Positions 27,704 to 35,797 of a stretch of 64,000 nucleotides of DNA are shown one piece after another. Within the stretch, counting starts at the first letter, position 1, and every line of letters starts with the position of its first letter. This DNA comes from Desulfobacter vibrioformis DSM 8776 (GTDB lineage: Bacteria; Desulfobacterota; Desulfobacteria; Desulfobacterales; Desulfobacteraceae), in contig NZ_JQKJ01000019.1 of NCBI RefSeq assembly GCF_000745975.1, positions 1-64,000 of the forward strand. Direction: 5' to 3'. A model generated the notes under the pieces. The model saw nothing but the letters and a program-made list of their open reading frames with translations. It ran no database searches and was not told the DNA's origin. The position numbers and the translations under genes are program-made.

Positions 27704-28738
27704 TTACAACGTCCAGAACTGCTTTAACGGATGATCTGTCAGAATCCGGTCTGCCCGTTTGGCATGCATGACCCCCACCAGGTCAACGCTTGTTTCCAAA
27801 AGTCCGTCCAGGGTGGCCAGTATAGACGCCTCCAGACAGTCAGGCTTGTATCCGCCTTCAAGAATCAAAAGCAGGCGGCCATCACATACCTGTTTGGCAT
27901 GGGAGCGCAGCATCATGGTAATGGTCCTGAACCATCTGGTGCTCAGGCGAATCTGGCTGATACTGTCATCAACATGTCCGTCATACCCGGCTGAGACCAG
28001 AATAATCTGGGGAAGATACTGGGCACATACGGCATTGAGCAACTGGCCGAGAAGAAAGGTATACTCGTTGTCACCAAACTGTGAATATACCGGCACATTT
28101 ATGGTATACCCAAGGCCCTTGTCCACGCCTGTTTCTTCTGCGTGCCCTGAAAAGGGAAAAATGCCTTGCTGATGAATGGACAGCACCATCACTTCATTGG
28201 TATCGTAGAATACATCCTGGGTGCCGTTGGCATGGTGGGCATCAAAATCCACAATTAAAATGCGGCTTAAGCCATACGTATGCCGCAAATATTCTGCGGT
28301 GATGGCGATATTATTCAGAATACAAAATCCCATGCCCCGCCCGGTACTGGCATGATGCCCCGGGGGCCTGATCAGGGCAAATCCCTGGTCCAGTTCTCCG
28401 GCCATGATCTGATCCGCCAGGTTCATGCAGCCGCCCGAGGCAAGCCGTGCAGTGATAAGGGAATCCTCCATCAGGTAAGAATCCCTGTCATAGGAAAAAG
28501 GATTGGAATTAACCGCATGTTTGCGGATCTGATCCAGGTAAAAAGAGGAATGCACGGCCAGAACCTGGTCAATAGTTGCTTCCCGGGGCTCAATGACCTG
28601 GCAGCGTTCGGTATATCCGGACAGGCTTAAGGTCAGATAAAGGCTTCTCACCCGGTTGGGATTTTCAAGGCTTGCCAAAGGAATGCAATGGTGTAAATAA
28701 CGCTGGTCAAACACCAGTCCGGTACGCAAATTAGTCAT
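27704..28738 (-). CDS. Histone-deacetylase-family amidohydrolase
   Basis: 344 residues, cytoplasmic zinc deacetylase. Family motifs are complete: ALIRPPGHHASTGRGMGFC near residue 124, the zinc-binding LIVDFDAHHANGTQDVFY near 168, LSIHQQGIFPF near 190, ILVSAGYDGHVDDSI near 255 and LLLILEGGYKPDCL with the transition-state tyrosine near 300. Known relatives remove acetyl groups from lysine (AcuC) or from polyamines. It lies 17 bases after a GNAT acetyltransferase gene, and both follow a chemoreceptor and CheW gene. An opposing acetylase/deacetylase pair acting on chemotaxis or metabolic proteins is therefore an attractive inference. Confidence 0.9.
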   Translation of the reverse strand: MTNLRTGLVFDQRYLHHCIPLASLENPNRVRSLYLTLSLSGYTERCQVIEPREATIDQVLAVHSSFYLDQIRKHAVNSNPFSYDRDSYLMEDSLITARLASGGCMNLADQIMAGELDQGFALIRPPGHHASTGRGMGFCILNNIAITAEYLRHTYGLSRILIVDFDAHHANGTQDVFYDTNEVMVLSIHQQGIFPFSGHAEETGVDKGLGYTINVPVYSQFGDNEYTFLLGQLLNAVCAQYLPQIILVSAGYDGHVDDSISQIRLSTRWFRTITMMLRSHAKQVCDGRLLLILEGGYKPDCLEASILATLDGLLETSVDLVGVMHAKRADRILTDHPLKQFWTL

Positions 28739-28755
28739 TTTTACCGATTGCTGCT

Positions 28756-29319
28756 CTATTCATTGTGGTACCGGTAAATCGGATGACGCGCAAAGGTTTG
28801 CCCGGACAGGGTAAAAAGCAACCCGTTCCGCATGATGTTCTGATCCTGGTACTGGACAGCCTCCTGCATCTCAAATCCAAGCTTAGCAAGACATCGCTGC
28901 TGGGGAATATTATTTATATCCGTATACATTTGCACCTGCCGGATGTTTTCGTTTTCCATTAAATGTTTGATCAAAAATTTCTGGGCCTCTGTGCCATACC
29001 CTTTGTTCCGTTCACTTTCCCGGGCAATTTTAACGGAAATGATAACCGAATTAAACTGGCCGGACACAGTCCAGTATCGAATGGATCCAATGGGGGTATT
29101 TGTTTTTAACCACACCATGAACCGTTTTTCTTTATCGTTCCATAAGGCACCGGATTTAAGTTGATGGGTCAAATGTCCAATATCAAGATTTTCAGGAGAA
29201 AGGTATAAGCCGTTGGCTTCCAGCGCATGGCTCCATTCGGCCAGAAGTTCAAGGTCGTTCACGGCCAGCTTTTTCAAGCACAGCCGTGAGGTAAATATAC
29301 AATTGCCATAAAATGTCAT
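28756..29319 (-). CDS. GNAT-family N-acetyltransferase
   Basis: 187 residues of the RimJ/RimL-like Acetyltransf_3 type. The first part has SRLCLKKLAVNDLELLAEW; the acetyl-CoA loop is ARESERNKGYGTEAQKFLI with the RNKGYG pyrophosphate-binding turn near residue 110; the later block NIPQQRCLAKLGFEMQEAV near 140 is the usual motif B end. It acetylates an amino group, with unknown acceptor. It starts 6 bases after the chemoreceptor stop and ends 17 bases before the deacetylase gene, so all three are probably one transcript. Confidence 0.87.
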   Translation of the reverse strand: MTFYGNCIFTSRLCLKKLAVNDLELLAEWSHALEANGLYLSPENLDIGHLTHQLKSGALWNDKEKRFMVWLKTNTPIGSIRYWTVSGQFNSVIISVKIARESERNKGYGTEAQKFLIKHLMENENIRQVQMYTDINNIPQQRCLAKLGFEMQEAVQYQDQNIMRNGLLFTLSGQTFARHPIYRYHNE

Positions 29320-29325
29320 TTTTAA

Positions 29326-32300
29326 TCACATGGAACGGATTGCAGCACTCAATTCTTTACTGGATTGGGCCAGCTTTTCAAGGGCAGCCATTGTTTCGTT
29401 AATGGATCCGCCCACCAGGTCAGCAGAAGACTTATTCTCATTTGACGCGGCCACCACGCCTTCGATCTGCTGCTTAACTTCCTGGCCGTTGTCGCTCAGT
29501 ACATCGGATTTTTTATCAATCTGGTCAATGGCACTGGATATCGTTTCAATCCCTTCGGAAATTTTATCCATGGAGTCAAGGGCGCTTTTTATGACTTCGC
29601 TTCCCTGGCCAAGCATTTTCATACCATCTTTCATGGATTCTATGGTATCCCGGGATTCCTCCTCCACTTTCTTCACAATATCGGCAATATCCACTGCGGA
29701 TCTGGATGAATTTTCAGCAAGTTTGCGCACTTCATCCGCCACCACCGCAAAGCCCCGGCCTGCATCCCCGGCCCGGGCCGCCTCAATGGCTGCGTTAAAT
29801 GCCAGAAGATTGGTCTGGGAGGCAATGTCCTTTATAATGCCCACAAAACTGCCGATTTTCTTCAACTGGCTGACCAGGTTGGCAACCATTTGATTGGATT
29901 CTTCCATGGACAGATTGATGGCCTGCATTTTTTTACCGGCTTCTGAGCCTGCCTTTTTTCCGGCCGCCGCATCCTGGGCCACATTTGTTGCCATCTTGCT
30001 GGAATCTGTTGTCAACGCGACCATTTCAGATGCGGATTGCACCATGTACTGAATCACGTCCATTGATTTTGCCAGGTCTTTCACTTCCTTTTCAATGGTG
30101 GTGTTCATGGTTAAAACATTGGCGTTTGCGGTTGCCATCATGGCTAAAGAATCTGAAACCAGGGAAGAGACCTCTTCACCGGCAGCGTTGATTAATCCCT
30201 CTACCTGGAATTCCCGGGCCACGTCCACGGAAAACTCCAGACCGCCCTTAATATTGCCTTTGGCGTCCTTGATTGAAACGCTGGTCGTCTTCAGCGGCAC
30301 CGGTCTGTTGTTTATATTGGCCATGGTTTGTTCCGTGAACACCGAGTTGTCGCGCATGGCTGTTCGCACCCCGCACCGTTCCGAATTACAGCGTTCTGTG
30401 CAAAACAGTTCATAGCATTTGCGTCCAATGGCATCTTCCACCGAAAGCCCCAGCAATTCAGCGCCGGCCGGGTTAATATAGGTAATGTTGTGGTTCAAAT
30501 CCACCGCATGGATGGAATGGGGAATCACGTTTAAATTTTCTATTTTTTCGGCAGCCTCCTGCCGCTGACGTGCTTCTTCCGTGATATCCAGAATGAATTC
30601 CAGGCCGCCTTTTATATTGCCCTTGGCATCCTTTATGGGCGCCCCTGTATATTTGATGGGCATGATCACCCCGTCCCTGGGACGCGCAATGGTCTCTTCA
30701 GAAACAACCCGGTCTTCTAACATGGCCCGGCCAACCGCGCATTTTTCCGTACGGCAATGGGGGGTTCGGAACAGGTCATAACATTTTTTGCCAATCACCT
30801 CATCCACCTCAAATTCGGTGATTGCCGCCCCTGCCGGGTTGATATAAGTGATCGTAAATTCGGTATCCACGGACATAATCGGCGTAGGAATGGCATTCAG
30901 GTTTTCAATTTTTTCATTGGAAGCCTGGCGCTGGGCCGCCTCTTCGGTCACATCCATAATATACTCCAGGGCCCCTTTAATATTCCCTTTGGCGTCCTTG
31001 ATGGGAGCCCCTGTATATTTGATGGGTATAATCACACCGTCTTTAGGCCGGGCAATGGTTTCAGCACTGATCACCGAATCCGTTTTCATGGCCCGGGTAC
31101 AGGCGCATCGCTCTGTACGGCAATGGGGGGTTTTAAACAGATCGTAACACTTTTTGCCGATGGCTTCGTCCGGTGTCAGGCCGGCCACGGCCGATCCTGC
31201 CGGGTTCATGAACGTTACGTTGAACTCGCTGTCAATGGCCATAATGGGTGTGGGAATGATGTTTAAATTGTTGATCTTTTCATTGGCCATCTGGCGCTGG
31301 GCCGCCTCTTCGGTCACATCCATAATATATTCCAGGGCACCTTTGATATTCCCTTTGGCATCCTTGATGGGAGCCCCTGTATATTTGATGGGTATAATCA
31401 CACCGTCTTTAGGCCGGGCAATGGTTTCAGCGCTGATCACCGAATCCGTTTTCATGGCTCGGGAACAGGCGCACTGCTCGGTACGGCAATGGGGGGTTTT
31501 AAACAGATCATAGCACTTTTGGCCCATGGCTTCGTCCGGTGTCAGGCCGGCCACAGCCGATCCTGCCGGGTTCATGAAAGTCACGTTGAACTCGCTGTCA
31601 ATGGCCATAATGGGTGTGGGAATGATGTTTAAATTGTTGATCTTTTCATTGGCCATCTGGCGCTGGGCCGACTCTTCGGTCACATCTACAATATATTCCA
31701 GGGCACCTTTGATATTACCTTTGGCATCCTTGATGGGGGCACCGGTATATTTAATGGGTATGATGACGCCGTCTTTAGGCCGGGCAATGGTTTCAGCGCT
31801 GATCACCGAATCCGTTTTCATGGCTCGGGCACAGGCGCATTGCTCTGTGCGGCAATGAGGCGTTTTAAACAGATCGTAACACTTTTTGCCCACGATTTCG
31901 TCCGGTGTCAAACCCGCGGCTGCCGCCCCTGCAGGATTCATATAAGTCACCGTAAACTGGGTATCAATTTCCATTATAGGCGTGGGAATGACGTTAAGAT
32001 CGGTCTCCATTTGGGATAGCCGGGATTTCAGCGTTTTAACCAATGTGATGTCCCGCAGGGAGATCAGGGTAGTTTCAGTTTCATCCGGCATGGGCGTGGT
32101 CATGGATTCGTACCAGGTAAGCGCATCTGCGTCACCTTTAAAAAATATTTCGGCACTGGTGCGCTTACCAATGCGCCTGGACTTGGCAACAGGGCAGTTC
32201 TTGGTTCCACAGAACTGGGAGCAAATCACCTCCTCGCAGGTTATTCCTTTTTGAATTTGTTCCTTTGAAATACCAAATGCTGTATAAAATGATGCGTTGG

Positions 32301-32403
32301 CCCAGGTAATGGCCATATCCTTGTCCACCATGCAAAACGGGTCTGACATCAATTCAAGGCATGCTTGATTAAACGCTTCCGGATCCTTATTGGAACCTGA
32401 CAT
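29326..32403 (-). CDS. Cytoplasmic chemoreceptor with six PAS domains carrying a repeated cysteine motif
   Basis: 1025 residues, no membrane segment. PAS 1 (about 10-125) is followed by five further PAS units of about 120 residues. Units 2-5 share [40 protein letters not shown] and [14 protein letters not shown] nearly word for word. Each unit carries four cysteines spaced C-x8-C-x4-C-x-C; unit 6 and unit 1 keep a variant. The C-terminal 285 residues are a methyl-accepting signalling domain with tip [20 protein letters not shown] and [20 protein letters not shown]. No CheR-docking tail is seen. It follows the triple CheW gene by 35 bases. The cysteines could hold a metal centre or sense redox state; this is inference. 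Confidence 0.92.
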   Translation of the reverse strand: MSGSNKDPEAFNQACLELMSDPFCMVDKDMAITWANASFYTAFGISKEQIQKGITCEEVICSQFCGTKNCPVAKSRRIGKRTSAEIFFKGDADALTWYESMTTPMPDETETTLISLRDITLVKTLKSRLSQMETDLNVIPTPIMEIDTQFTVTYMNPAGAAAAGLTPDEIVGKKCYDLFKTPHCRTEQCACARAMKTDSVISAETIARPKDGVIIPIKYTGAPIKDAKGNIKGALEYIVDVTEESAQRQMANEKINNLNIIPTPIMAIDSEFNVTFMNPAGSAVAGLTPDEAMGQKCYDLFKTPHCRTEQCACSRAMKTDSVISAETIARPKDGVIIPIKYTGAPIKDAKGNIKGALEYIMDVTEEAAQRQMANEKINNLNIIPTPIMAIDSEFNVTFMNPAGSAVAGLTPDEAIGKKCYDLFKTPHCRTERCACTRAMKTDSVISAETIARPKDGVIIPIKYTGAPIKDAKGNIKGALEYIMDVTEEAAQRQASNEKIENLNAIPTPIMSVDTEFTITYINPAGAAITEFEVDEVIGKKCYDLFRTPHCRTEKCAVGRAMLEDRVVSEETIARPRDGVIMPIKYTGAPIKDAKGNIKGGLEFILDITEEARQRQEAAEKIENLNVIPHSIHAVDLNHNITYINPAGAELLGLSVEDAIGRKCYELFCTERCNSERCGVRTAMRDNSVFTEQTMANINNRPVPLKTTSVSIKDAKGNIKGGLEFSVDVAREFQVEGLINAAGEEVSSLVSDSLAMMATANANVLTMNTTIEKEVKDLAKSMDVIQYMVQSASEMVALTTDSSKMATNVAQDAAAGKKAGSEAGKKMQAINLSMEESNQMVANLVSQLKKIGSFVGIIKDIASQTNLLAFNAAIEAARAGDAGRGFAVVADEVRKLAENSSRSAVDIADIVKKVEEESRDTIESMKDGMKMLGQGSEVIKSALDSMDKISEGIETISSAIDQIDKKSDVLSDNGQEVKQQIEGVVAASNENKSSADLVGGSINETMAALEKLAQSSKELSAAIRSM
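30600..31930 (-). repeat. Near-identical tandem PAS-coding units
   Basis: Inside the chemoreceptor gene, four consecutive units of about 363 bases repeat nearly unchanged. The units covering about 30940-31300, 31300-31670 and 31670-32000 share long exact runs such as GGCCGGGCAATGGTTTCAGC and ACCGAATCCGTTTTCATGGC on the plus strand. The high DNA identity, including synonymous sites, points to recent duplication or gene conversion and makes unit number changes by slippage or recombination likely. Confidence 0.8.
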
Positions 32404-32438
32404 GATAATTCTCCTTTAATGGTTAGGACCGCAGAAAC

Positions 32439-33902
32439 CTAGTGTTCAACAGTCAAAGCTTGTCCGCAATTTAGATGATTGCAAACCAGATTACGGATAT
32501 TAATTACTAATACATGCTTTTGCACCCCTGCCTGATCAGAAAAATCAATCAAACGATCCAACGTATCTTTCTTGGCCTGAAATTGCTCATTAAGGGACGG
32601 GGTGTCAAAATGTTGTTCCTGCTTATATATGGTATTTATATTATCAACCTCCAGGGCCACGGTCACAGACTCAGTTCTGCAAATGATCAACTGTTCCCCG
32701 GATCTGTTGCGTTCCGGGTATCCGTAGAAGCGGCGCATGTTTACCACAGGAACCACAAGCCCTCGTAAATTAATGACCTCGGTATCATGCCCCTGGGCGG
32801 AAGGTATCGGCATAACCGTGTTCCTTTGGATAATTTCCTGAACATCCCTGATTTGAACCGCGAAAAATTTTTCAACGGTAAACACCAGATAGCCATTTTC
32901 GGTGATCAGATGATGTGCCGCTGTGACCTCTTCTGTTTTTTCATTTCTGTCGTTCATATGGGCCATGGATTGCAGCGTTTCCAGATGATTCCGGATCAGT
33001 TTGTCAACATCAAGCAACAGAATGCTCGATGCCTGGCCTGTTTCATAAAGACCTGTCACACTTTGCTGTTCCCGGAAAGGCATGGGCAGAATTTCGTGGG
33101 TCCCCACAGTTAAAATCCGGTGTACCGTATCCATAATCATGCCGAAACGTATATCAGTGGCTTCCAGGATCAAAATACGCCGGGTATCATTATTTTCTTC
33201 CAACGCTTTTTGAGAAGCCTTTTTTCTGTCCAGCAGCACAAGGGCGTCAACCACAGGAATTGTACGGCCGCGAAGTCGCAGCGCCCCTTCAATACACCCG
33301 TGGCAGAACGTTTTATCCACTGATTTGTAATAGGTTAACTCTTTGGCATGCTCCACAGGCACACCGTAATCCTGACCGTCACAGGTAAAAATAATAAACC
33401 GGCGATAGACCCTTTGCTCTTTTTCCTTTTGTGCCTGCCCCTGGCCGGTATCTGCTTGTGGCAACAGACTTTTACCTTCAAAAAGCCGATTTAAATCCAG
33501 AAGCTCCAGATTTCTTGTGCCCCGGCAAATCAAACCTGAAATCAAACAATTTTTGGAAAGCAATGCATTGGGGATGGCAGAAATCTGCTCCGGCGCCACG
33601 CGCAGTACATCCAGAATGTCATCAAAGAGAAGGCCGAAGCGGTAACCGGAAAGTGAGACCACTGCCACCCGGGCATTTTCATCATACGCGGTTTCATCAA
33701 ATCCAAATCGTTTTTTTAGATTGATCACCGGAATAACATCTTCTCTAAGACGCATGAAGCCCTCGAAAAAATCAGCACTGTCAGGCACTGGCTGGATAGG
33801 ACGAATGTTTGTTGCCTCAATGACACTCAGTGCATCAACGGCTATGTCAAATCCTCTGGAACGGTCCAGAAGAAAGGATGCGAAAAGCTGTTCGCTATTC
33901 AT
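32439..33902 (-). CDS. Triple CheW-domain scaffold protein
   Basis: About 487 residues from the ATG at 33902, preceded by GGGA at a good distance; GTG 33917 and ATG 33911 are alternatives. Three CheW domains are readable: about 5-140 (LREDVIPVINLKKRFGF), about 165-300 (LRGRTIPVVDALVLLDRK) and about 325-475 (NLRGLVVPVVNMRRFYGY). Ordinary CheW has one domain and bridges receptor and CheA; a triple form could crosslink or replace several subunits in an array. No CheA gene is in the window. It is probably the first gene of the operon running to the ykgJ-like gene. Confidence 0.87.
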   Translation of the reverse strand: MNSEQLFASFLLDRSRGFDIAVDALSVIEATNIRPIQPVPDSADFFEGFMRLREDVIPVINLKKRFGFDETAYDENARVAVVSLSGYRFGLLFDDILDVLRVAPEQISAIPNALLSKNCLISGLICRGTRNLELLDLNRLFEGKSLLPQADTGQGQAQKEKEQRVYRRFIIFTCDGQDYGVPVEHAKELTYYKSVDKTFCHGCIEGALRLRGRTIPVVDALVLLDRKKASQKALEENNDTRRILILEATDIRFGMIMDTVHRILTVGTHEILPMPFREQQSVTGLYETGQASSILLLDVDKLIRNHLETLQSMAHMNDRNEKTEEVTAAHHLITENGYLVFTVEKFFAVQIRDVQEIIQRNTVMPIPSAQGHDTEVINLRGLVVPVVNMRRFYGYPERNRSGEQLIICRTESVTVALEVDNINTIYKQEQHFDTPSLNEQFQAKKDTLDRLIDFSDQAGVQKHVLVINIRNLVCNHLNCGQALTVEH

Positions 33903-33992
33903 GACAATCATTCCCACGTTTTATTTATGATCAAGGCTGGATGTTGCGAAAAAACAACATTGTTCCTAACAATTTCATAATATTTGTTTACA

Positions 33993-34021
33993 TTAAGATC
34001 TTGAACCAACTATTTTGTCAA
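33993..34021 (-). promoter_or_regulatory. Possible promoter of the cheW-receptor operon
   Basis: On the minus strand TTGACA (34016-34021) is a perfect -35 element, followed after 17 bases by TCTTAA as a poor -10. It is about 90 bases before the CheW start. The weak -10 keeps this tentative. Confidence 0.35.
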
Positions 34022-34110
34022 GTCATAATTACCTGTGTATAAAAAATTCTTTTTAATTCAAAACTATGCCCCTGTAAGCGGTTATTTTTTTCTGATCTTT
34101 AATCCTTTGC

Positions 34111-34140
34111 TTGACAGAACGCGTCTTCACGCTCTAATCT
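34111..34140 (+). promoter_or_regulatory. Sigma70-like promoter
   Basis: TTGACA at 34111-34116, an 18-base spacer and TAATCT at 34135-34140 make a good housekeeping promoter pointing right, toward the small doubtful frame at 34294 and the HD-GYP regulator at 34640. Confidence 0.5.
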
Positions 34141-34293
34141 TCGTTTAGTATTTTAGTTTAAAATTTGTTTAAGGGATACTAAAAAAGCGTTTTTCAATGA
34201 AAAAATTAAATCCGGTAAAACCCGGATTCGATATGAGGATTTTGCCTGGATCCTGCCGGAAACAGATCCGGATGGAGCTAACATGCTTGCAGA

Positions 34294-34575
34294 ATGAATC
34301 CTTCCGGTATTGAAAGACTTGCCATTCCCCACCAGTCTTCCACATTTGAGATTAAGGAAACGGTATTGACCCAGGAGTGCCGGATGAAACAGGTGATCGT
34401 TGAAACGCTTTTGACGATTAAAGACGAATTTTTACAAATCGCTTTTTCGCTGGCAGATTCCCAGGAGGAAAAAGCAGTCCTTACCGGGGAGGGAAATATC
34501 TGGCAACGGATAAATGTCCGAACTGACGTAATTCAATCGTATCGGAATTTGCATTTCCTAACACCTGAAACTTAA
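34294..34575 (+). CDS. Doubtful small protein upstream of the HD-GYP regulator
   Basis: 93 codons, beginning MNPSGIERLAIP. No family is recognised and no strong ribosome binding site is seen. The middle part (ETLLTIKDEFLQIAFSLADS) is helical and could be real. The last few codons are supplied by the dispersed 50-base element that begins at 34554, so the C-terminus may have been captured. It could also be a remnant. Confidence 0.3.
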   Translation: MNPSGIERLAIPHQSSTFEIKETVLTQECRMKQVIVETLLTIKDEFLQIAFSLADSQEEKAVLTGEGNIWQRINVRTDVIQSYRNLHFLTPET

Positions 34576-34602
34576 CAACCCGCCCAAAGGGCGATAATTT
34601 AA
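34554..34602 (+). repeat. Dispersed ~50-bp element, copy 2
   Basis: It begins TTTCCTAACACCTG and ends GGGCGATAATTTAA. The core has a perfect stem CGCCC-AAA-GGGCG. It aligns with 18215-18270 with only a 7-base gap and a few changes, several of which keep the stem. It lies 37 bases before the HD-GYP regulator start. Confidence 0.65.
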
Positions 34603-34639
34603 TGACTGAATTTTTTTATAGTGTATTGGGGAACAAACG

Positions 34640-35668
34640 ATGACAAAAGGTGCCGATAAACCTACGATTCTCATTGTGGATGATGTCCCGGACAATATTA
34701 CAGTCTTATCCAGCATCCTGACCGACTACAACTTAAAAGCGGCAAATAATGGGGCCAAAGCCCTGGAAATCGCATCGCGTTTCAGACCGGATATTATTCT
34801 GCTTGACATCATGATGCCTGAAATGGACGGCTATACGGTCTGCAGGCGGCTGAAGCGCGATCTTCATACAAAAAATATCCCTGTAATATTTGTCACTGCA
34901 ATGGATGAGGATACGGATGAAGCCCGGGGATTTGAAATAGGCGCGGTTGATTATATAACAAAACCCGTCAGTCCGCCGGTTGTCCGGGCAAGGGTGAAAA
35001 CGCATCTTAACCTGTACGACCAGAACAGGGCCCTGGAGCACCTGGTCTATGAACGGACAAAAGCGCTGAATAGAAGCAGGCTTGAAATTATTCGCCGATT
35101 AGGCCTTGCAGCAGAATACAAAGACAACGAAACAGGCATGCATGTTATTCGTATGAGTTATTACTGCAAAATCATGGCAACGGCCATCGGTATGAGTAAA
35201 GAGGAGGCTGAGTTGCTATTAAACGCCTCCCCCATGCACGATGTCGGCAAAATCGGCATTCCGGACGATATCCTTCGCAAGCCGGGAAGACTGAATGCCC
35301 AGGAGAGAGCCATCATGGAGCAGCACACGGAAATCGGAGCCAGGATTATAGGCGAACATGATAATCCGCTTTTGGATATGGCACGGACAGTGGCGTTGAC
35401 CCATCACGAGAAATGGGACGGCACGGGCTATCCCCGGGGCATTAAGGGAAATAATATTCCTCTTGTAGGCCGTATCGTTGCCGTTGCCGATGTTTTTGAT
35501 GCCCTTGTCAGCAAACGCCCCTATAAAAATGCATGGCCCTTTGAAAAGGCTGTTGCAGTGATCAAAACGGAATCAGGGAAGCATTTTGATCCTGGGCTGG
35601 TGGATGTATTTGTGGCAAACCTGGATAAAATAATCGAACTTGCCAAACTAAATGCTGATCCGGATTAA
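34640..35668 (+). CDS. Response regulator with HD-GYP phosphodiesterase output
   Basis: 342 residues. An N-terminal receiver has IVDDVPDN and the phosphoacceptor D56 in ILLDIMMPEMDGY. The HD-GYP domain (about 145-335) has YKDNETGMHVIRMSYY, HDVGKIGIPDDILRKPGRL with the HD pair, and LTHHEKWDGTGYPRG with the GYP motif. It should hydrolyse c-di-GMP when phosphorylated. A GGDEF-EAL gene is convergent to the right. Confidence 0.93.
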   Translation: MTKGADKPTILIVDDVPDNITVLSSILTDYNLKAANNGAKALEIASRFRPDIILLDIMMPEMDGYTVCRRLKRDLHTKNIPVIFVTAMDEDTDEARGFEIGAVDYITKPVSPPVVRARVKTHLNLYDQNRALEHLVYERTKALNRSRLEIIRRLGLAAEYKDNETGMHVIRMSYYCKIMATAIGMSKEEAELLLNASPMHDVGKIGIPDDILRKPGRLNAQERAIMEQHTEIGARIIGEHDNPLLDMARTVALTHHEKWDGTGYPRGIKGNNIPLVGRIVAVADVFDALVSKRPYKNAWPFEKAVAVIKTESGKHFDPGLVDVFVANLDKIIELAKLNADPD

Positions 35669-35797
35669 AAGACAGGAGGATCGTGAAACGATGTAATTTT
35701 AATCCATCTATTTCAGGAACTCAAAAAAAAATAAATGATAAAGATTTTACGCCGAATTTTTATTCGTATTTAAAGCGCAACGCAGTGACTGGGTTGA

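Noticed and set aside
30757-31513. Long plus-strand frames inside the receptor gene
   Set aside because: They repeat because the PAS units on the other strand repeat. They are shadows.
29326-32403. CRISPR-like regular repeats
   Set aside because: Repeat units are about 360 bases of coding PAS sequence, not short repeats with unique spacers.
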